Shown here piece after piece: positions 15,004 to 24,087 of a stretch of 64,000 bases of DNA. The stretch is from NCBI GenBank assembly GCA_965226805.1, contig CBDDDW010000023.1, positions 62,001 to 126,000 on the forward strand. Direction: 5' to 3'. How positions within the stretch are numbered: the stretch's first letter is position 1; each line of letters opens with the position of its first letter. This stretch comes from CBDDDW01 sp965226805. GTDB taxonomy: Bacteria; Chloroflexota; Dehalococcoidia; Lucifugimonadales; JAGWBF01. The notes beneath the pieces are model-generated. The model was not told where the DNA came from, made no database searches, and worked only from the letters and a program-made list of their open reading frames with translations. Made by a program: the position numbers and the translations under genes.

Positions 15004-15977
15004 GATTCGCGGTCGTCGGAGCCGGCGCCATCGGTGCCTATCTGGGAGCGAAACTGGCCCGGGCGGGTCAAGAGGTACACCTGATAGCCCGCGGCCCCCA
15101 CCTCAGGGCCATGCAGGCCAGCGGAGTGCGGGTAAGAAGCCCCGAGGGCGACTTCGAGGCCCACCCCTCGGCCACCGACGACTACAGTACGCCGGGCCAC
15201 ATGGACTTCGTTTTTCTCACCGCAAAGGCCCACAGCCTTAGTGGGATCGCTCCCAAGCTGGCCCCGCTGCTGGGGCCCGAAACGGCAGTGGTCTCCGCTC
15301 AGAATGGCCTCCCCTGGTGGTATTTCCAGCGCCTCGGCGGGCCGTGGGACGGGACGGTTCTCGAAAGTCTGGACCCGGGCGGGGCCATCGCTCAGGCCAT
15401 AGAGCCTGCAAGGATCATCGGGTGCGTGGTCTACCCATCCACCGTCATCGCCGAGCCGGGGGTGGTACAGCACATAGAGGGAAACCGGCTTGCCATCGGA
15501 GAGCTGGATGGCTCCAGCAGCGACCGGTGCAAGCGTCTCTCCAACGCCCTAGCTGCGGCCGGATTTACGTGCCGGATTCGGCAGCGCATTCGCCACGACC
15601 TGTGGGTCAAGCTCTTAGGGAACGTTGTGTTCAATCCCCTGAGCGCCCTTACCGGAGCTACTCTGGTGGAGATCGCTACCCATCCGGAGGCCGGCTCCTT
15701 GGCGCGCGAGGTGATGGCGGAGGCCGATTCGGTGGCAAGGGCCCTCGGGGTCGAAATCGGGGTGAGTATCGATCAAAGGATGGCAGGGGCGGAAAAGGTG
15801 GGCCACCACAAGACATCTATGCTACAGGACATGGAGTCAGGAAGGCCCATGGAGCTGGAGAGCGTTGTGGGGGTGGTGGTGGAGATGGGGGGGAAGTTGG
15901 GCATCCCAATGCCCCACACGCGCACTCTCTACGCGTGCGCCAAGCTGCTAGCCGATAGGACGCCCCCCACGGCGTAG
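15000..15977 (+). CDS. Ketopantoate reductase-like oxidoreductase (PanE/ApbA family)
   Basis: 325 aa. The start is a GTG whose last two bases are shared with the TGA stop of the preceding ligase; earlier starts in this frame lie inside that gene. The NADP-binding Rossmann motif is VVGAGAIGAYLGAKLA at the N-terminus. The catalytic lysine is in DLWVKLLGNVVFNPLSALTG (about residue 203), and RPMELESVVG supplies the conserved acid near the C-terminus. PanE reduces 2-dehydropantoate in CoA biosynthesis. Many family members near catabolic genes act on other 2-oxoacids. Coupling to an acyl-CoA ligase hints at the latter, but the true pantoate role is possible. Confidence 0.85.
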   Translation: MRFAVVGAGAIGAYLGAKLARAGQEVHLIARGPHLRAMQASGVRVRSPEGDFEAHPSATDDYSTPGHMDFVFLTAKAHSLSGIAPKLAPLLGPETAVVSAQNGLPWWYFQRLGGPWDGTVLESLDPGGAIAQAIEPARIIGCVVYPSTVIAEPGVVQHIEGNRLAIGELDGSSSDRCKRLSNALAAAGFTCRIRQRIRHDLWVKLLGNVVFNPLSALTGATLVEIATHPEAGSLAREVMAEADSVARALGVEIGVSIDQRMAGAEKVGHHKTSMLQDMESGRPMELESVVGVVVEMGGKLGIPMPHTRTLYACAKLLADRTPPTA

Positions 15978-15999
15978 CGACCGAACTCCCGGAGCCATC

Positions 16000-16710
16000 T
16001 TACCCTGTTTGCGGGTTACGTGGCACCTCCACTTCCGTCAGGTGACGACGCATGGCCGAACGGGCTGTTCCTGCGTCCCCACTCCGAATGGCGTCCAGGA
16101 CCTCCCGATGGGACAGCAGAGAGCCTCTGGCACGCCCGGGCTCCTGGAAGGTCCGACCGCGAGAGTCTCCCAACGCGTCTTCCAGGATGGATACGATGAT
16201 CAATAGCCCCCAATTCTGGGTAGATTGAGCTACGGCGAAGTGGAAGGCGGTATCACCCTCGATCCCCGTCTGGCCACCGGCTATTTGCCGTTCCTGGTCC
16301 TCAATGGCTTCCCCAATGCGCTTCAGGTCTTCCTCAGAGGCCCGCTCTACTGCCAGAGCCGCGGCCTCCGGCTCCAGCAGACAACGTATCTCGTGGAGAT
16401 CCTTCGATGAATGCTTTATCTTGTCGATGGAGGAGCTAATAATCGAGATAAGGGCGTCGAGGCTTTCGGCTCGTATGTAGGTTCCGGCGCCGGGCCGGCT
16501 CTCCACCAAGCCCTGGAGCTCCATGGTTCTGATAGCCTCTCGTATGGAGCTCCGGCTTACCTCGAGACGTTCCGCCATGTCTCGCTCCGATGGAAGCCTG
16601 TCTCCGGGTTTCAAGATTCCCTGCCGGATAAAACCCTGGATCTGGCCTACAACGTCCTGGTACCGCCTTCGCCGGTTGACGACCTTGAATTCTTCCACCT
16701 CTTCACAAAC
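16000..16710 (-). CDS. FadR/GntR-family transcription regulator (FCD domain)
   Basis: About 236 aa if started at GTG 16710; GTG 16698 is the alternative. The longest frame (GTG at 16749) would begin at the transcription start itself, so it is rejected. The winged HTH (LPSERDMAERLEVSRSSIREAIRTMELQGLVESRPGAGTYI, about residues 40-80) is followed by an FCD ligand domain (LHEIRCLLEPEAAALAVERA, then FHFAVAQST and HREVLDAI), whose Asp/His residues normally bind metal and a carboxylate. A palindrome CTGGTCTGACCAA, close to the FadR-type consensus, lies between its promoter and start, which suggests self-repression. The likely target is carboxylate catabolism genes nearby. Confidence 0.88.
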   Translation of the reverse strand, partial: VCEEVEEFKVVNRRRRYQDVVGQIQGFIRQGILKPGDRLPSERDMAERLEVSRSSIREAIRTMELQGLVESRPGAGTYIRAESLDALISIISSSIDKIKHSSKDLHEIRCLLEPEAAALAVERASEEDLKRIGEAIEDQERQIAGGQTGIEGDTAFHFAVAQSTQNWGLLIIVSILEDALGDSRGRTFQEPGRARGSLLSHREVLDAIRSGDAGTARSAMRRHLTEVEVPRNPQTG

Positions 16711-16722
16711 CTTATCGGTCCG

Positions 16723-16735
16723 CTGGTCTGACCAA
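16723..16735 (-). promoter_or_regulatory. FadR-type operator of the GntR gene
   Basis: TGGTCTGACCA forms a perfect palindrome around a central base, the half-site pattern TGGTC-N-GACCA known for the FadR subfamily. It sits about 10-22 nt downstream of the predicted transcription start of the regulator gene. Confidence 0.65.
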
Positions 16736-16751
16736 TTTCGTTCCTGCACAC

Positions 16752-16779
16752 ATTATACAGCGGGCCTCTGGAGCGTCAA
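16752..16779 (-). promoter_or_regulatory. Promoter of the GntR regulator gene
   Basis: On the reverse strand TTGACG (16779-16774) and a consensus TATAAT (16757-16752) are 16 nt apart. The predicted start of transcription is near 16745, just before the operator palindrome. Confidence 0.75.
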
Positions 16780-16869
16780 TACCGTGATTAATTTTTCTGC
16801 TACGCCTGTCCAAGGGTAACTGCAGCGTTCTTCCCGGCAGCCCGGAGAAAAGAGCCGGGACATCTGGGG

Positions 16870-16875
16870 TATAAT
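16870..16875 (+). promoter_or_regulatory. Possible -10 box for the DUF971 gene
   Basis: A consensus TATAAT lies about 100 bp before the DUF971 start. No recognisable -35 is found at 16-18 nt. A small hairpin CCCGG...CCGGG overlaps that position. Weak support. Confidence 0.35.
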
Positions 16876-16972
16876 GGACCGTTGAGAGCCCTGGCGGAGC
16901 TGAGTCGACTCGGAGGGCGCGAATTCAGGTAGGGTCCGCCGACAGTAAGTGGAAATACGGAAGGGAGCCTGG

Positions 16973-17311
16973 ATGAGCACCAGCACCGAACCAGAAAAGG
17001 TCGAGATCACGGAGCAGGGGATCAGGATCGATTGGAAGGACGGGCATCACAGCCTCTATCCCCACAGGTTCCTGAGGCTACGCTGCCCCTGCGCCCACTG
17101 CATCGACGAATGGACCCAGGCGCCACGCCTGGATCCGGACACAGTGCCTCTGGACCTGTACGCCGCGGACTACATCGAGGTGGGAAACTACGCCATCGAG
17201 TTCCTGTGGAGCGACGCCCACTACACCGGCATATATACCCACGAGTCCCTCCGAAACCTGTGCACCTGTATTCAGTGCACTTCCGACAGGGAGTCGGAGA
17301 GTACCCAGTAG
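16973..17311 (+). CDS. DUF971-domain protein
   Basis: 112 aa. ATG at 16973 follows AGGGAG; the GTG at 16949 is in frame but lacks a ribosome site. DUF971 corresponds to the N-terminal fold of gamma-butyrobetaine hydroxylase and also occurs in iron-sulfur cluster carrier proteins. Seen: the strand-rich opening EITEQGIRIDWKDGHHSLYP, then CPCAHC (about residues 38-43) and C-T-C-I-Q-C near the C-terminus, four or more Cys able to hold zinc or a cluster. The central VEVGNYAIEFLWSDAHYTGIYTHE-like region fits the family. No neighbour fixes its role; it is convergent with the FmdB genes. Confidence 0.8.
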   Translation: MSTSTEPEKVEITEQGIRIDWKDGHHSLYPHRFLRLRCPCAHCIDEWTQAPRLDPDTVPLDLYAADYIEVGNYAIEFLWSDAHYTGIYTHESLRNLCTCIQCTSDRESESTQ

Positions 17312-17371
17312 GCGCCACTTCTTGGCATACCAGGGCCTACGACCAGGATCCCCTCAACACGACAGGCTCGG

Positions 17372-17593
17372 CTAGCCATCGGCCTTGTCACCCGATCTGG
17401 GCTTCGGAGTGCCCGGGGAGACGGCCCTGAAGAAACGCCCGTACTTCCCGTCCCTCGAGGCGAAGGGCGACAGCTTCCTCTGCCCGGGCTCGCCGCATTT
17501 GGGGCAGGGCGAGGGCTCGTCTATTCTGGACATGGACCTGACAGCCTCGTGGGTGTGGTCGCATTCGCTGCAATGATACTCATAGATGGGCAC
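17372..17593 (-). CDS. FmdB-type zinc ribbon protein 1
   Basis: 73 aa. It opens MPIYEYHCSECDHTHEAVRS and has a second CxxC pair in PCPKCGEPGQRKLS, together a four-Cys zinc ribbon. FmdB-family proteins are small putative regulators found next to catabolic operons; their molecular role is poorly known. It is the last gene of a four-gene reverse operon (PrpD, CoA-transferase, FmdB, FmdB), 37 bp after its paralog. Confidence 0.88.
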   Translation of the reverse strand: MPIYEYHCSECDHTHEAVRSMSRIDEPSPCPKCGEPGQRKLSPFASRDGKYGRFFRAVSPGTPKPRSGDKADG

Positions 17594-17630
17594 GGACCAC
17601 TCCTCTTCCTTCCCCCGTCAAGCCAGTATC

Positions 17631-17834
17631 CTAGTCGTGGGGATCGTAGCGCCTCTTCTCGGTGGGGGAGCCCATATAGTAGTGTCCCTCATACTTGAAC
17701 CCGAAAACGGACAGCTTCCGCTTGCCCACCAGCCCGCATTCGGGACATGGCGGAGGGTCGTCTCTCTGGGACATGGGTCTGATGGAGTCATACGTGTTCT
17801 GGCAGCGGTCACAGTAATACTCGTACACCGGCAT
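17631..17834 (-). CDS. FmdB-type zinc ribbon protein 2
   Basis: 67 aa. MPVYEYYCDRCQNTYDSIRP and PCPECGLVGKRKLS give the CxxC-CxxC ribbon. It is a clear paralog of the next gene downstream, and both share M-P-x-Y-E-Y at the start. It lies 71 bp after the CoA-transferase gene in the same operon. The C-terminal KYEGHYYMGSPTEKRRYDPHD tail differs from the paralog, so each may bind a different partner. Confidence 0.88.
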   Translation of the reverse strand: MPVYEYYCDRCQNTYDSIRPMSQRDDPPPCPECGLVGKRKLSVFGFKYEGHYYMGSPTEKRRYDPHD

Positions 17835-17905
17835 TGTTGCGTCCTCTGGTATGTGATGGGGGCGACGTGGAGTGGGAGATCACGGTCGCTGCCCGGCCCG
17901 GGTCG

Positions 17906-19105
17906 CTATATGATCCCCTTCTCCTGGAGGGACTCGAGCTCGGCATCGGAGCACCCCAGCAGCCCCCCAAGCACCTCCTGGTTGTGCTGGCCAAGAGTCG
18001 GCGCAGGCCCGAAGACCTCCTCCTGACCCATCTTGACGGGGTTGCCGGGCATCTTGTACTTGCCAACCAAAGGGTGGTCCACCTCGACTACCATGTTGCG
18101 GAGGTGTACCTGAGGGTCGTCCAGGGCCTCAGCGATGTTGTTGATGGGCGCGATCGGCACGTCATCCGCCAGAAGCTCCATCCACTCGGCGGACGTTTTG
18201 GTGGAGAAGGCCGACTCCAGGACCGACTTCAGCTCGTCCCAGTTCTTCCTCCTGCCGTCTATGTGTATGAACCGCTGGTCCTCGGGGAGCCACTCCAACC
18301 CCTCGACGCAGGCCCCGAGCTTGCCGGCCAGGGCTTCGTAGAACTTCTGAGTAGCGCAATGTATCTGCAAGTACCTGCCATCCTTAGTGGGAAAGGCGCC
18401 GTTGGGCAGGTTGGCCGACTGTACGGACCCGCCCGCGGTGGGTATCCTGCCGCCTCCAAAGTACAGCTCGGACAGGTGGCCTTGGAACGTGAGTTGCACA
18501 TCGAGTAAGCTTATGTCAACTTCCTGTCCCTCACCTGTTCGCTCACGGGCCATCAGAGCGGCCAGGATTCCCACGGCTCCCCCCCAACCTCCGCCAACGT
18601 CCGTGACGGCGAACCCCATGACCGCAGGAGCGCCACCCGGCTCGCCTGTGACACTCATTGCGCCCGACAGCCCCTGGATCACCGAATCGAATACCGGACG
18701 GCCCTTATAAGGGCCGTCCTTCCCATACCCCGTGATGGAGCCGCAAATGATCGAAGGGTTCACCTTCTTCAACGTCTCGTAGTCTACTTTTAGACGCTCG
18801 GTTACTCCCGGCCTGAAGTTGTCCATTACCACGTCTGAAATCTCCGCAAGGCCGTAGAAGATTTTTCGTCCCTCATCCGTCCGGAGGTTCAATGTAACGC
18901 TCTTCTTGTTTCTGTTGAAGGTCATGAAGTAGTAGCTCTCACCGTTGGCGAAGGTGGCGCCCATCCGGCGGGCGGCCTCACCTACCCCCACCGCCTCTAT
19001 TTTTATGACCTCCGCTCCCAGGTCGCCTAGAATCCGCGTCGTGACGGGTCCCGATATGGCCTGGGACAGGTCTAGGACACGTATGCCGTCTAACGGCATC
19101 CTCAA
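17906..19105 (-). CDS. CaiB/BaiF family III CoA-transferase
   Basis: 399 aa. It moves CoA between carboxylic acids through an aspartyl-CoA thioester. Seen: GIRVLDLSQAISGPVTTRIL with the CoA-binding start, GAEVIKIE, FNRNKKSVTLNL, DNFRPGVTERL, SITGYGKDGPY and the likely catalytic Asp169 in FAVTDVGGGWGG, then ARERTGEGQEVDISLLD. Length is normal. The TTG start at 19105 is preferred because AGGAGG lies 8 nt upstream; the ATG two codons later is too far. It follows the PrpD gene by 52 bp. Substrates are unknown; the pairing with a PrpD-fold protein points to a branched or di-acid pathway. Confidence 0.93.
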   Translation of the reverse strand: MRMPLDGIRVLDLSQAISGPVTTRILGDLGAEVIKIEAVGVGEAARRMGATFANGESYYFMTFNRNKKSVTLNLRTDEGRKIFYGLAEISDVVMDNFRPGVTERLKVDYETLKKVNPSIICGSITGYGKDGPYKGRPVFDSVIQGLSGAMSVTGEPGGAPAVMGFAVTDVGGGWGGAVGILAALMARERTGEGQEVDISLLDVQLTFQGHLSELYFGGGRIPTAGGSVQSANLPNGAFPTKDGRYLQIHCATQKFYEALAGKLGACVEGLEWLPEDQRFIHIDGRRKNWDELKSVLESAFSTKTSAEWMELLADDVPIAPINNIAEALDDPQVHLRNMVVEVDHPLVGKYKMPGNPVKMGQEEVFGPAPTLGQHNQEVLGGLLGCSDAELESLQEKGII

Positions 19106-19157
19106 AAGCTATTCCTCCTCAGTGGCCGGAGCGTTATACAGCGGCCAACCATGGATG

Positions 19158-20552
19158 CTATAAACCGGCCATGGTCGCCAGGACCCGGACATCCTCCAGG
19201 TCCTCAAGGGACTCCACCGTGTTTATGATCTCTTCCTGTCTGCCGGCGGGTATCAGGGGCCTGGTCAGGTCCCGAAACTTGTCCTTGAGCTCACCCCAGG
19301 TCAGGGCGTTCTCCGGGTCCCCCTTGGGGAATTCCAGGTCTGCCCTGAAGCTGCCCCCGTTGACGGTGCTAAGCTCTGCCCAGGCCGGCCAGCGCCTGGG
19401 GTAGTGCTCATCGAGGGCGGGGTCGTGCACGCTCCCCACCTTTGACATGAGATCCTTGACCTCGGGCTTGGATACGATTTCCTGGGTATACCTGTCCAGC
19501 GACGCATCTCGATAGAGAATGGCCATGGCCGCGCCGTAGGGCATGCTGAACTGGGCGTCAACGACGTTCTGAGGATTCCTCTTTTGCTCCTCCGGCGCTC
19601 CCACCACTTTCATCCCGGCCTGCAACAGGCCCAGGGTCACCTTCTCCACGTCGGAAGGCTTGATGTCATGCTCGCGCACGATCTGAAGGACGCAATCAAT
19701 GGGGCCCTGGGCATACCGGCAGCAGGCGTGGGGCTTGATGCCCACCCGCTCTATGAGGTACTCAGCGCCCAGACCCTCGATAGCTTCAGAGGGATCGACA
19801 TCATCCGAGTAGCCATGGAAGAACCCGTCCCTTCCCTCAAAGATCGTGGTCGGGCCGACGAAGTCTTCTTTCGCCAGCAGGGCCGCGATGATGCCGCTGT
19901 GAGCGGCCCAACCTGGATGCAGCCGCTTCGTCCATGCCCCCTCTGCCAGGAACTCTAGCGAGCCCGCCGCCTGGCTTCCGGCTATGCCGAACGCCCACGC
20001 GGTGTGCTTTTCGTCCAGCCCCATCAGGCTGGTGGCTACCGCCGCGGCTCCGAAGGTGCCACAGGTGCCGGTCGGATGGAAGCCGCGGGCGTAGTGCTTA
20101 CGAGGGTCGAGGGCAGTGCCCAGCCGGATCATGAGGTCGTAGCCCGCGACGATGGAGGTGATGAACCTCCGACCGGGGACCCTCTCCAGGTCAGCGCATG
20201 CAAAGGCTGCCGGGAAGGTGGCCACCGCCGGATGAAGCGAGGCCTGGTTGATCACGTCGTCGATCTCTAGACTATGGGCCGCGGTCCCGTTCGCCAAAGC
20301 GGCGTACTCGGGCGCTGCTCTCTGAGTCGTTCCCATGATGACGGACTCACCGTCATGGCTGAGGCCCCTCACAGCTCTCCGCATGGCCTCGGATGACGGG
20401 GTGGTAGCTCCTCTGATCGCTACACTAAGATAGTCCAGGCAGAAATACTTTGCCCGGTCAATTGTCGTGGGAGACAGATTTTCGTAGTCCAAAGTTGCGT
20501 AGAAATCAGCGAGTTTCTGGGTTAGGCCCTCACCCGCTTGGCGGTCCGCCAT
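19158..20552 (-). CDS. MmgE/PrpD family protein
   Basis: 464 aa from ATG at 20552 with AGGAGGGG upstream; longer starts cross the promoter. The family includes 2-methylcitrate dehydratase, cis-aconitate decarboxylase and iminodisuccinate epimerase. Seen: the CLDYLSVAIRG segment near residue 40, AALANGTAAHSLEIDD (about 92-107), FHPTGTCGTFGAAAVA (about 160-175) and PHACCRYAQGPIDC (about 268), all conserved. The first gene of an operon with a CoA-transferase and two FmdB proteins. No other methylcitrate genes are near, so a propionate role is not supported; hydratase or isomerase action on another di- or tri-acid is likely. Confidence 0.92.
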   Translation of the reverse strand: MADRQAGEGLTQKLADFYATLDYENLSPTTIDRAKYFCLDYLSVAIRGATTPSSEAMRRAVRGLSHDGESVIMGTTQRAAPEYAALANGTAAHSLEIDDVINQASLHPAVATFPAAFACADLERVPGRRFITSIVAGYDLMIRLGTALDPRKHYARGFHPTGTCGTFGAAAVATSLMGLDEKHTAWAFGIAGSQAAGSLEFLAEGAWTKRLHPGWAAHSGIIAALLAKEDFVGPTTIFEGRDGFFHGYSDDVDPSEAIEGLGAEYLIERVGIKPHACCRYAQGPIDCVLQIVREHDIKPSDVEKVTLGLLQAGMKVVGAPEEQKRNPQNVVDAQFSMPYGAAMAILYRDASLDRYTQEIVSKPEVKDLMSKVGSVHDPALDEHYPRRWPAWAELSTVNGGSFRADLEFPKGDPENALTWGELKDKFRDLTRPLIPAGRQEEIINTVESLEDLEDVRVLATMAGL

Positions 20553-20601
20553 GTCATCCCCTCCTATGAAATGGGATCGCTCCCGGTTGGAATCTGCCCA
20601 T

Positions 20602-20630
20602 ATTGTATACAACCCACATCCGGGTGGCAA
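20602..20630 (-). promoter_or_regulatory. Promoter of the PrpD/CoA-transferase/FmdB operon
   Basis: On the reverse strand TTGCCA (20630-20625) and TACAAT (20607-20602) are 17 nt apart. The predicted leader is about 45 nt to the PrpD ATG. The rest of the 297-bp spacer (20553-20849) shows nothing else recognisable. Confidence 0.6.
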
Positions 20631-20849
20631 CAAGAACGGAACGCTTAAACGTGCTCGGCGTAGCAAGCCACCCCTGCCAAGTGATAGAGGTTTGGCCATC
20701 AACGAAGACGATTGTGCGCATTCACAAAAACACCCGCCCGGGGAATACAGCCGAAACCATATCCAGCGGACGGGAGCAATTCAGCTTTAAGATAGCTTGG
20801 GTCTGCCTCACTGTCGAGCTGCTGGTTCCCCAATGATAGACTGTCCAAC

Positions 20850-21503
20850 TTAACGAATATTTGTCACTGTGGCTAGACCGGTCCACTGGAACGAATCTAT
20901 CGCGCGCTGGATGCACGACGCCACAATATCCAGCGTCGCTCTGCTGACCTCTACGTTACCTCTACGGCCGTCTGCCATGGTCATTTGGTAGTTGTTGTTA
21001 CTCAGATTGCCGATCCACAATTGCGAAGTTGGCAATTTCTTCCCTTTTACGAGGCCCTGGAGGCGTTCCTCAAGGTGCTGTTGAGAGTCCCGCACGTCCC
21101 TGAGATCGGGGAGCCTTGATGCGAGTTCTGCCCTTGCTGTTTCCACATCGGAAGACCCTCCGGCAAGTTGACCTAGCACGCCAATAAACTTCTGAACATC
21201 ATAAAGGGCGAGGACGAACGACCTAGCGTGGATGAAGGGCACACGTTTTTGTCGGATGGAAGAGCCGAAGTCTTCAGATGCTCTCCTAAAGGTCGCTCGC
21301 AGATCAACCGCGGCTGATTCAAACATTTCCAGTGACAACGCCGCGTCAACCAGCGACGTTTCTAGTGCGCCCAGGAATATCTGCGTGGTGAAAGCCACAT
21401 CTCGGTCTGGAGAGTCAATCCAGGTCCCTGGGTACCTAAGCTGTGGAATATACACGCTCTTTCGATGAGACTGGACTGCCTTCTTGATGTGGTCTGCAGC
21501 CAT
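20850..21503 (-). CDS. Hypothetical protein
   Basis: 217 aa, not recognised. It is predicted to be alpha-helical and soluble (LETSLVDAALSLEMFESAAVDL, then ARAELASRLPDLRDVRDSQQHLEERLQGLV) with one beta-rich patch SQLWIGNLSNNNYQMTMADG, and no Cys, signal peptide or transmembrane segment. The DVRDSQQHLEERL pattern recalls small proteins tied to HEPN-like or fitness functions, but I cannot assign a family. Codon use and the AT-richer local sequence differ from the neighbouring catabolic genes, so horizontal origin is possible. It stands alone; GGTCTGACC occurs 55 bp upstream (21559-21567). Confidence 0.6.
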   Translation of the reverse strand: MAADHIKKAVQSHRKSVYIPQLRYPGTWIDSPDRDVAFTTQIFLGALETSLVDAALSLEMFESAAVDLRATFRRASEDFGSSIRQKRVPFIHARSFVLALYDVQKFIGVLGQLAGGSSDVETARAELASRLPDLRDVRDSQQHLEERLQGLVKGKKLPTSQLWIGNLSNNNYQMTMADGRRGNVEVSRATLDIVASCIQRAIDSFQWTGLATVTNIR

Positions 21504-21657
21504 AGGTATTGAGATTGGTCTCCGGTTACTTGGGTGTGCCTTAGTCTGTTTCTAAATGGTCTGACCGCAGTCTCAACATGAGCGGATGCGGCCTCCTTCT
21601 TCGCGTTAATTCTCCATCCTGGCAAAGGACGGGCAGGCCACGCGATGGATGGGCAGG

Positions 21658-23895
21658 TTACTTTGACTCCAGGGTCGCCAGCACCTTCTCCGCCGTTATC
21701 GGCAGGTCCAGAATTCGCGCCCCTACCGCGTCATGAACGGCATTGGCAATGGCGGCCGCCAGTGGAACGTTGCTGATCTCTCCTATCGCCTTGCCCTGAT
21801 AGGGAGCGGGGCCGGAAGGGGACTCTAGGAGCACCGTTACCAGTTCCGGGATATCCATCGTATTAGGAATCTTGTACTCGCCCAGACTCAACGTGGATAC
21901 GCGCCCCTCCTCGGCCTTCAGCTCTTCCATCAGGGCATAGCCCAACCCATGGACTACTCCACCCTCAATTTGTCCTTGGTGGGTTATCGGGTTCAGGACC
22001 GTCCCCACGTCGTCGACCGTAATTATCCTGATGACTCTCACCTGGCCCGTCTCGGGGTCCACCTCCACCTCCGCCACCTGAGCGCAAAAGGAGGTCACCT
22101 CAGCAGGATCGCACACATAGACCGTCTCAGCGGTTATCGGCTTCCGGGTCTAAGCTATAGCTTTGGCTGCCAAATCCCGCAGAGGTATCGCGCGAGAAGG
22201 GTCTCCATCCACCAAGAAACGGCCTTCATGCAGATGCAGGCGGTCTTCCGGGCAGTCGTACAGCTCGGCAGCCAGCACAGTGAGCTGCTTCCGGAGCTCC
22301 CTGGCTGCGCCGAGACACGCCTGCCCTGCGGCATAGGTGACCGAGCTGCCCGAGAACCCTGTATCGAAGGGGAGGGCATCGGTGTCCTGGACGACTATCC
22401 TCACCCTCTCAAGGGGCATGGACAGCTCCTCGGCTACCACCTGCCGCAGTATCGTATGGGTCCCGGTCCCCGTGTCCCACAGGACCACCGTTAGAGCAAC
22501 GTCCCCATGCTCATCCATGGCGATGTTGGCGGCAGACCGCCCAGCCATAGGCGCCAGCTCCGATATCGCCATGCCCTTCCCCATGAACGGTCCGCCGGGA
22601 GGGCTGTCCCACCGGGCTGCCTCGGCGGCGGCCCTCAGGGCTTTGTCGGCGCGTATGTTCTGCCATTTCTGCCCGGTCGGTGTCTCATCTCCATCTTGGA
22701 GCACGTTTCGGAGCCGGAACTCGTAGGGGTCTATTCCCATCTCCCTGGCAACCATGTCCATGTGAGACTCCACGGCAAAGGCCACCTGGGGTTTTCCTGG
22801 GGCCCGCAGGTGGCCCCTAGGGACATTGTTCGTATATACCATGTAGCTGTCGATACGGACGTTGGGAATGCGATAGGTACCTCCACTGTGCATTGCCCCC
22901 GAGAGAGAAACACTCGGCTTGAAGGCGCCGTAGGCGCCGCTGTCGAACACCACCTCAGCCTGCCGGGCCCAGAGCCGCCCGTCTTTTTTCACCCCGCTCT
23001 TCAGTTTGATCACAGAGGGGTGCCGGGGGCTGGATGCCATCAACTCCTCAATGTAGTCCATCACCATCTTGACCGGCTTCCCGGTGCGCAGGGCAAGGTA
23101 GTAACACAGGGGTACATCCATGAAAGAGCCCTTGCCACCAAAGTCTCCGCCGATCACGCAGGGGTGTATCCTGATCCGGTCCTCGGGGATATCCCACACG
23201 GCGGCCAGCTGCATGCGCAACATGTAGGGCCCTTTGTTGTTCGCCCAGACCTGCACCCGCCTCTGGTCATCCACGCTCACCACACAGGCATGAGGCTCCA
23301 GGTATACCTGATGCATCAGCTGGGTGGTGTAGGTATGCTCGAAGACTAGGTCCGACTCCCTAAAGCCCCGCTCCAGATCTCCCTTGGACCAGGTATCGTG
23401 CGCAAAGACATTGTTGACGGAGGAGACGGGCCGGGGCAGGCCTTCATAGGACTTCATGTCCGGATGGAGCACAGGCGCGGAATCTTGTGTGGCCTCGAAT
23501 GGGTCGAATACCGCCGGCAGCTCCTCATACTCAACGTCGATGAGAAGAAGAGCTTCCTCGGCCGCCTGGGAGTCCTCGGCGGCGACCGCGGCGACCTTCT
23601 CTCCCACGAACAGTACCCGGTCCCTCGCCAGCACGGGCAGGTCCCTCAGTTTCCTTCCAACCCTCCTGTCGGGCAGGTCCCGCCCGGTGAGGATGGCACG
23701 CACTCCCGGAACCCGAGCAGCCCTGGAGGTGTCCATATGGACTATCTTCGCATGAGGAAAGGGGCTCCGCAGCACCTTTCCGTGCAGCATCCCCGGCTGG
23801 ACGAGGTCCGCGACGTAAAGCGTCCTCCCCGTGACTTTTTCGGGACCTTCGGCTCGTGGCACCGGCTGACCTACGACCGAATACGAAGAGGCCAA
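21658..23895 (-). pseudogene. Xanthine dehydrogenase-family molybdopterin subunit with in-frame TAG
   Basis: Read through one TAG (22152-22150) this is a 745-codon molybdenum hydroxylase large subunit, the normal length. The first part (581 aa) has VGQPVPRAEGPEKVTGRTLY, GDFGGKG, VPRGHLRAPGKPQ and the FSGSSVTYAAGQAC region. The second (from 22149 down) has QVAEVEVDPETGQV, NPITHQGQIEGGVVHGLGYAL and GEISNVPLAAAIANAV, which includes the catalytic Glu segment. Both halves are in the same frame. The start is TTG at 23895, 5 nt after AAGGAGG, with TATAAT on the reverse strand at 23933-23928. FAD and 2Fe-2S partner subunits are absent nearby. Probably a recent nonsense mutation; readthrough or a sequence error are alternatives. 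Confidence 0.85.
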
Positions 23896-24087
23896 AGTTC
23901 CTCCTTATATAGCTAGCTACCAGCGGGATTATACCACTCGGCGTCATGCCATAAAGCCCGACAGCAAAGCCCTGAGGTCTCGTTGACCAGAGTAACGGAC
24001 GCCCCTATAATCAGGCCTGCCGCCACAGGTCCCGGGGTAGACCTCCTGGCCATGTCTAGACTTACGGGCCATACCGCCGAGGGAGCA

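Noticed and set aside
14131..15473. Long reverse frames opposite the acyl-CoA ligase and ketopantoate reductase-like genes
   Set aside because: No motifs, and the forward genes carry full catalytic signatures.
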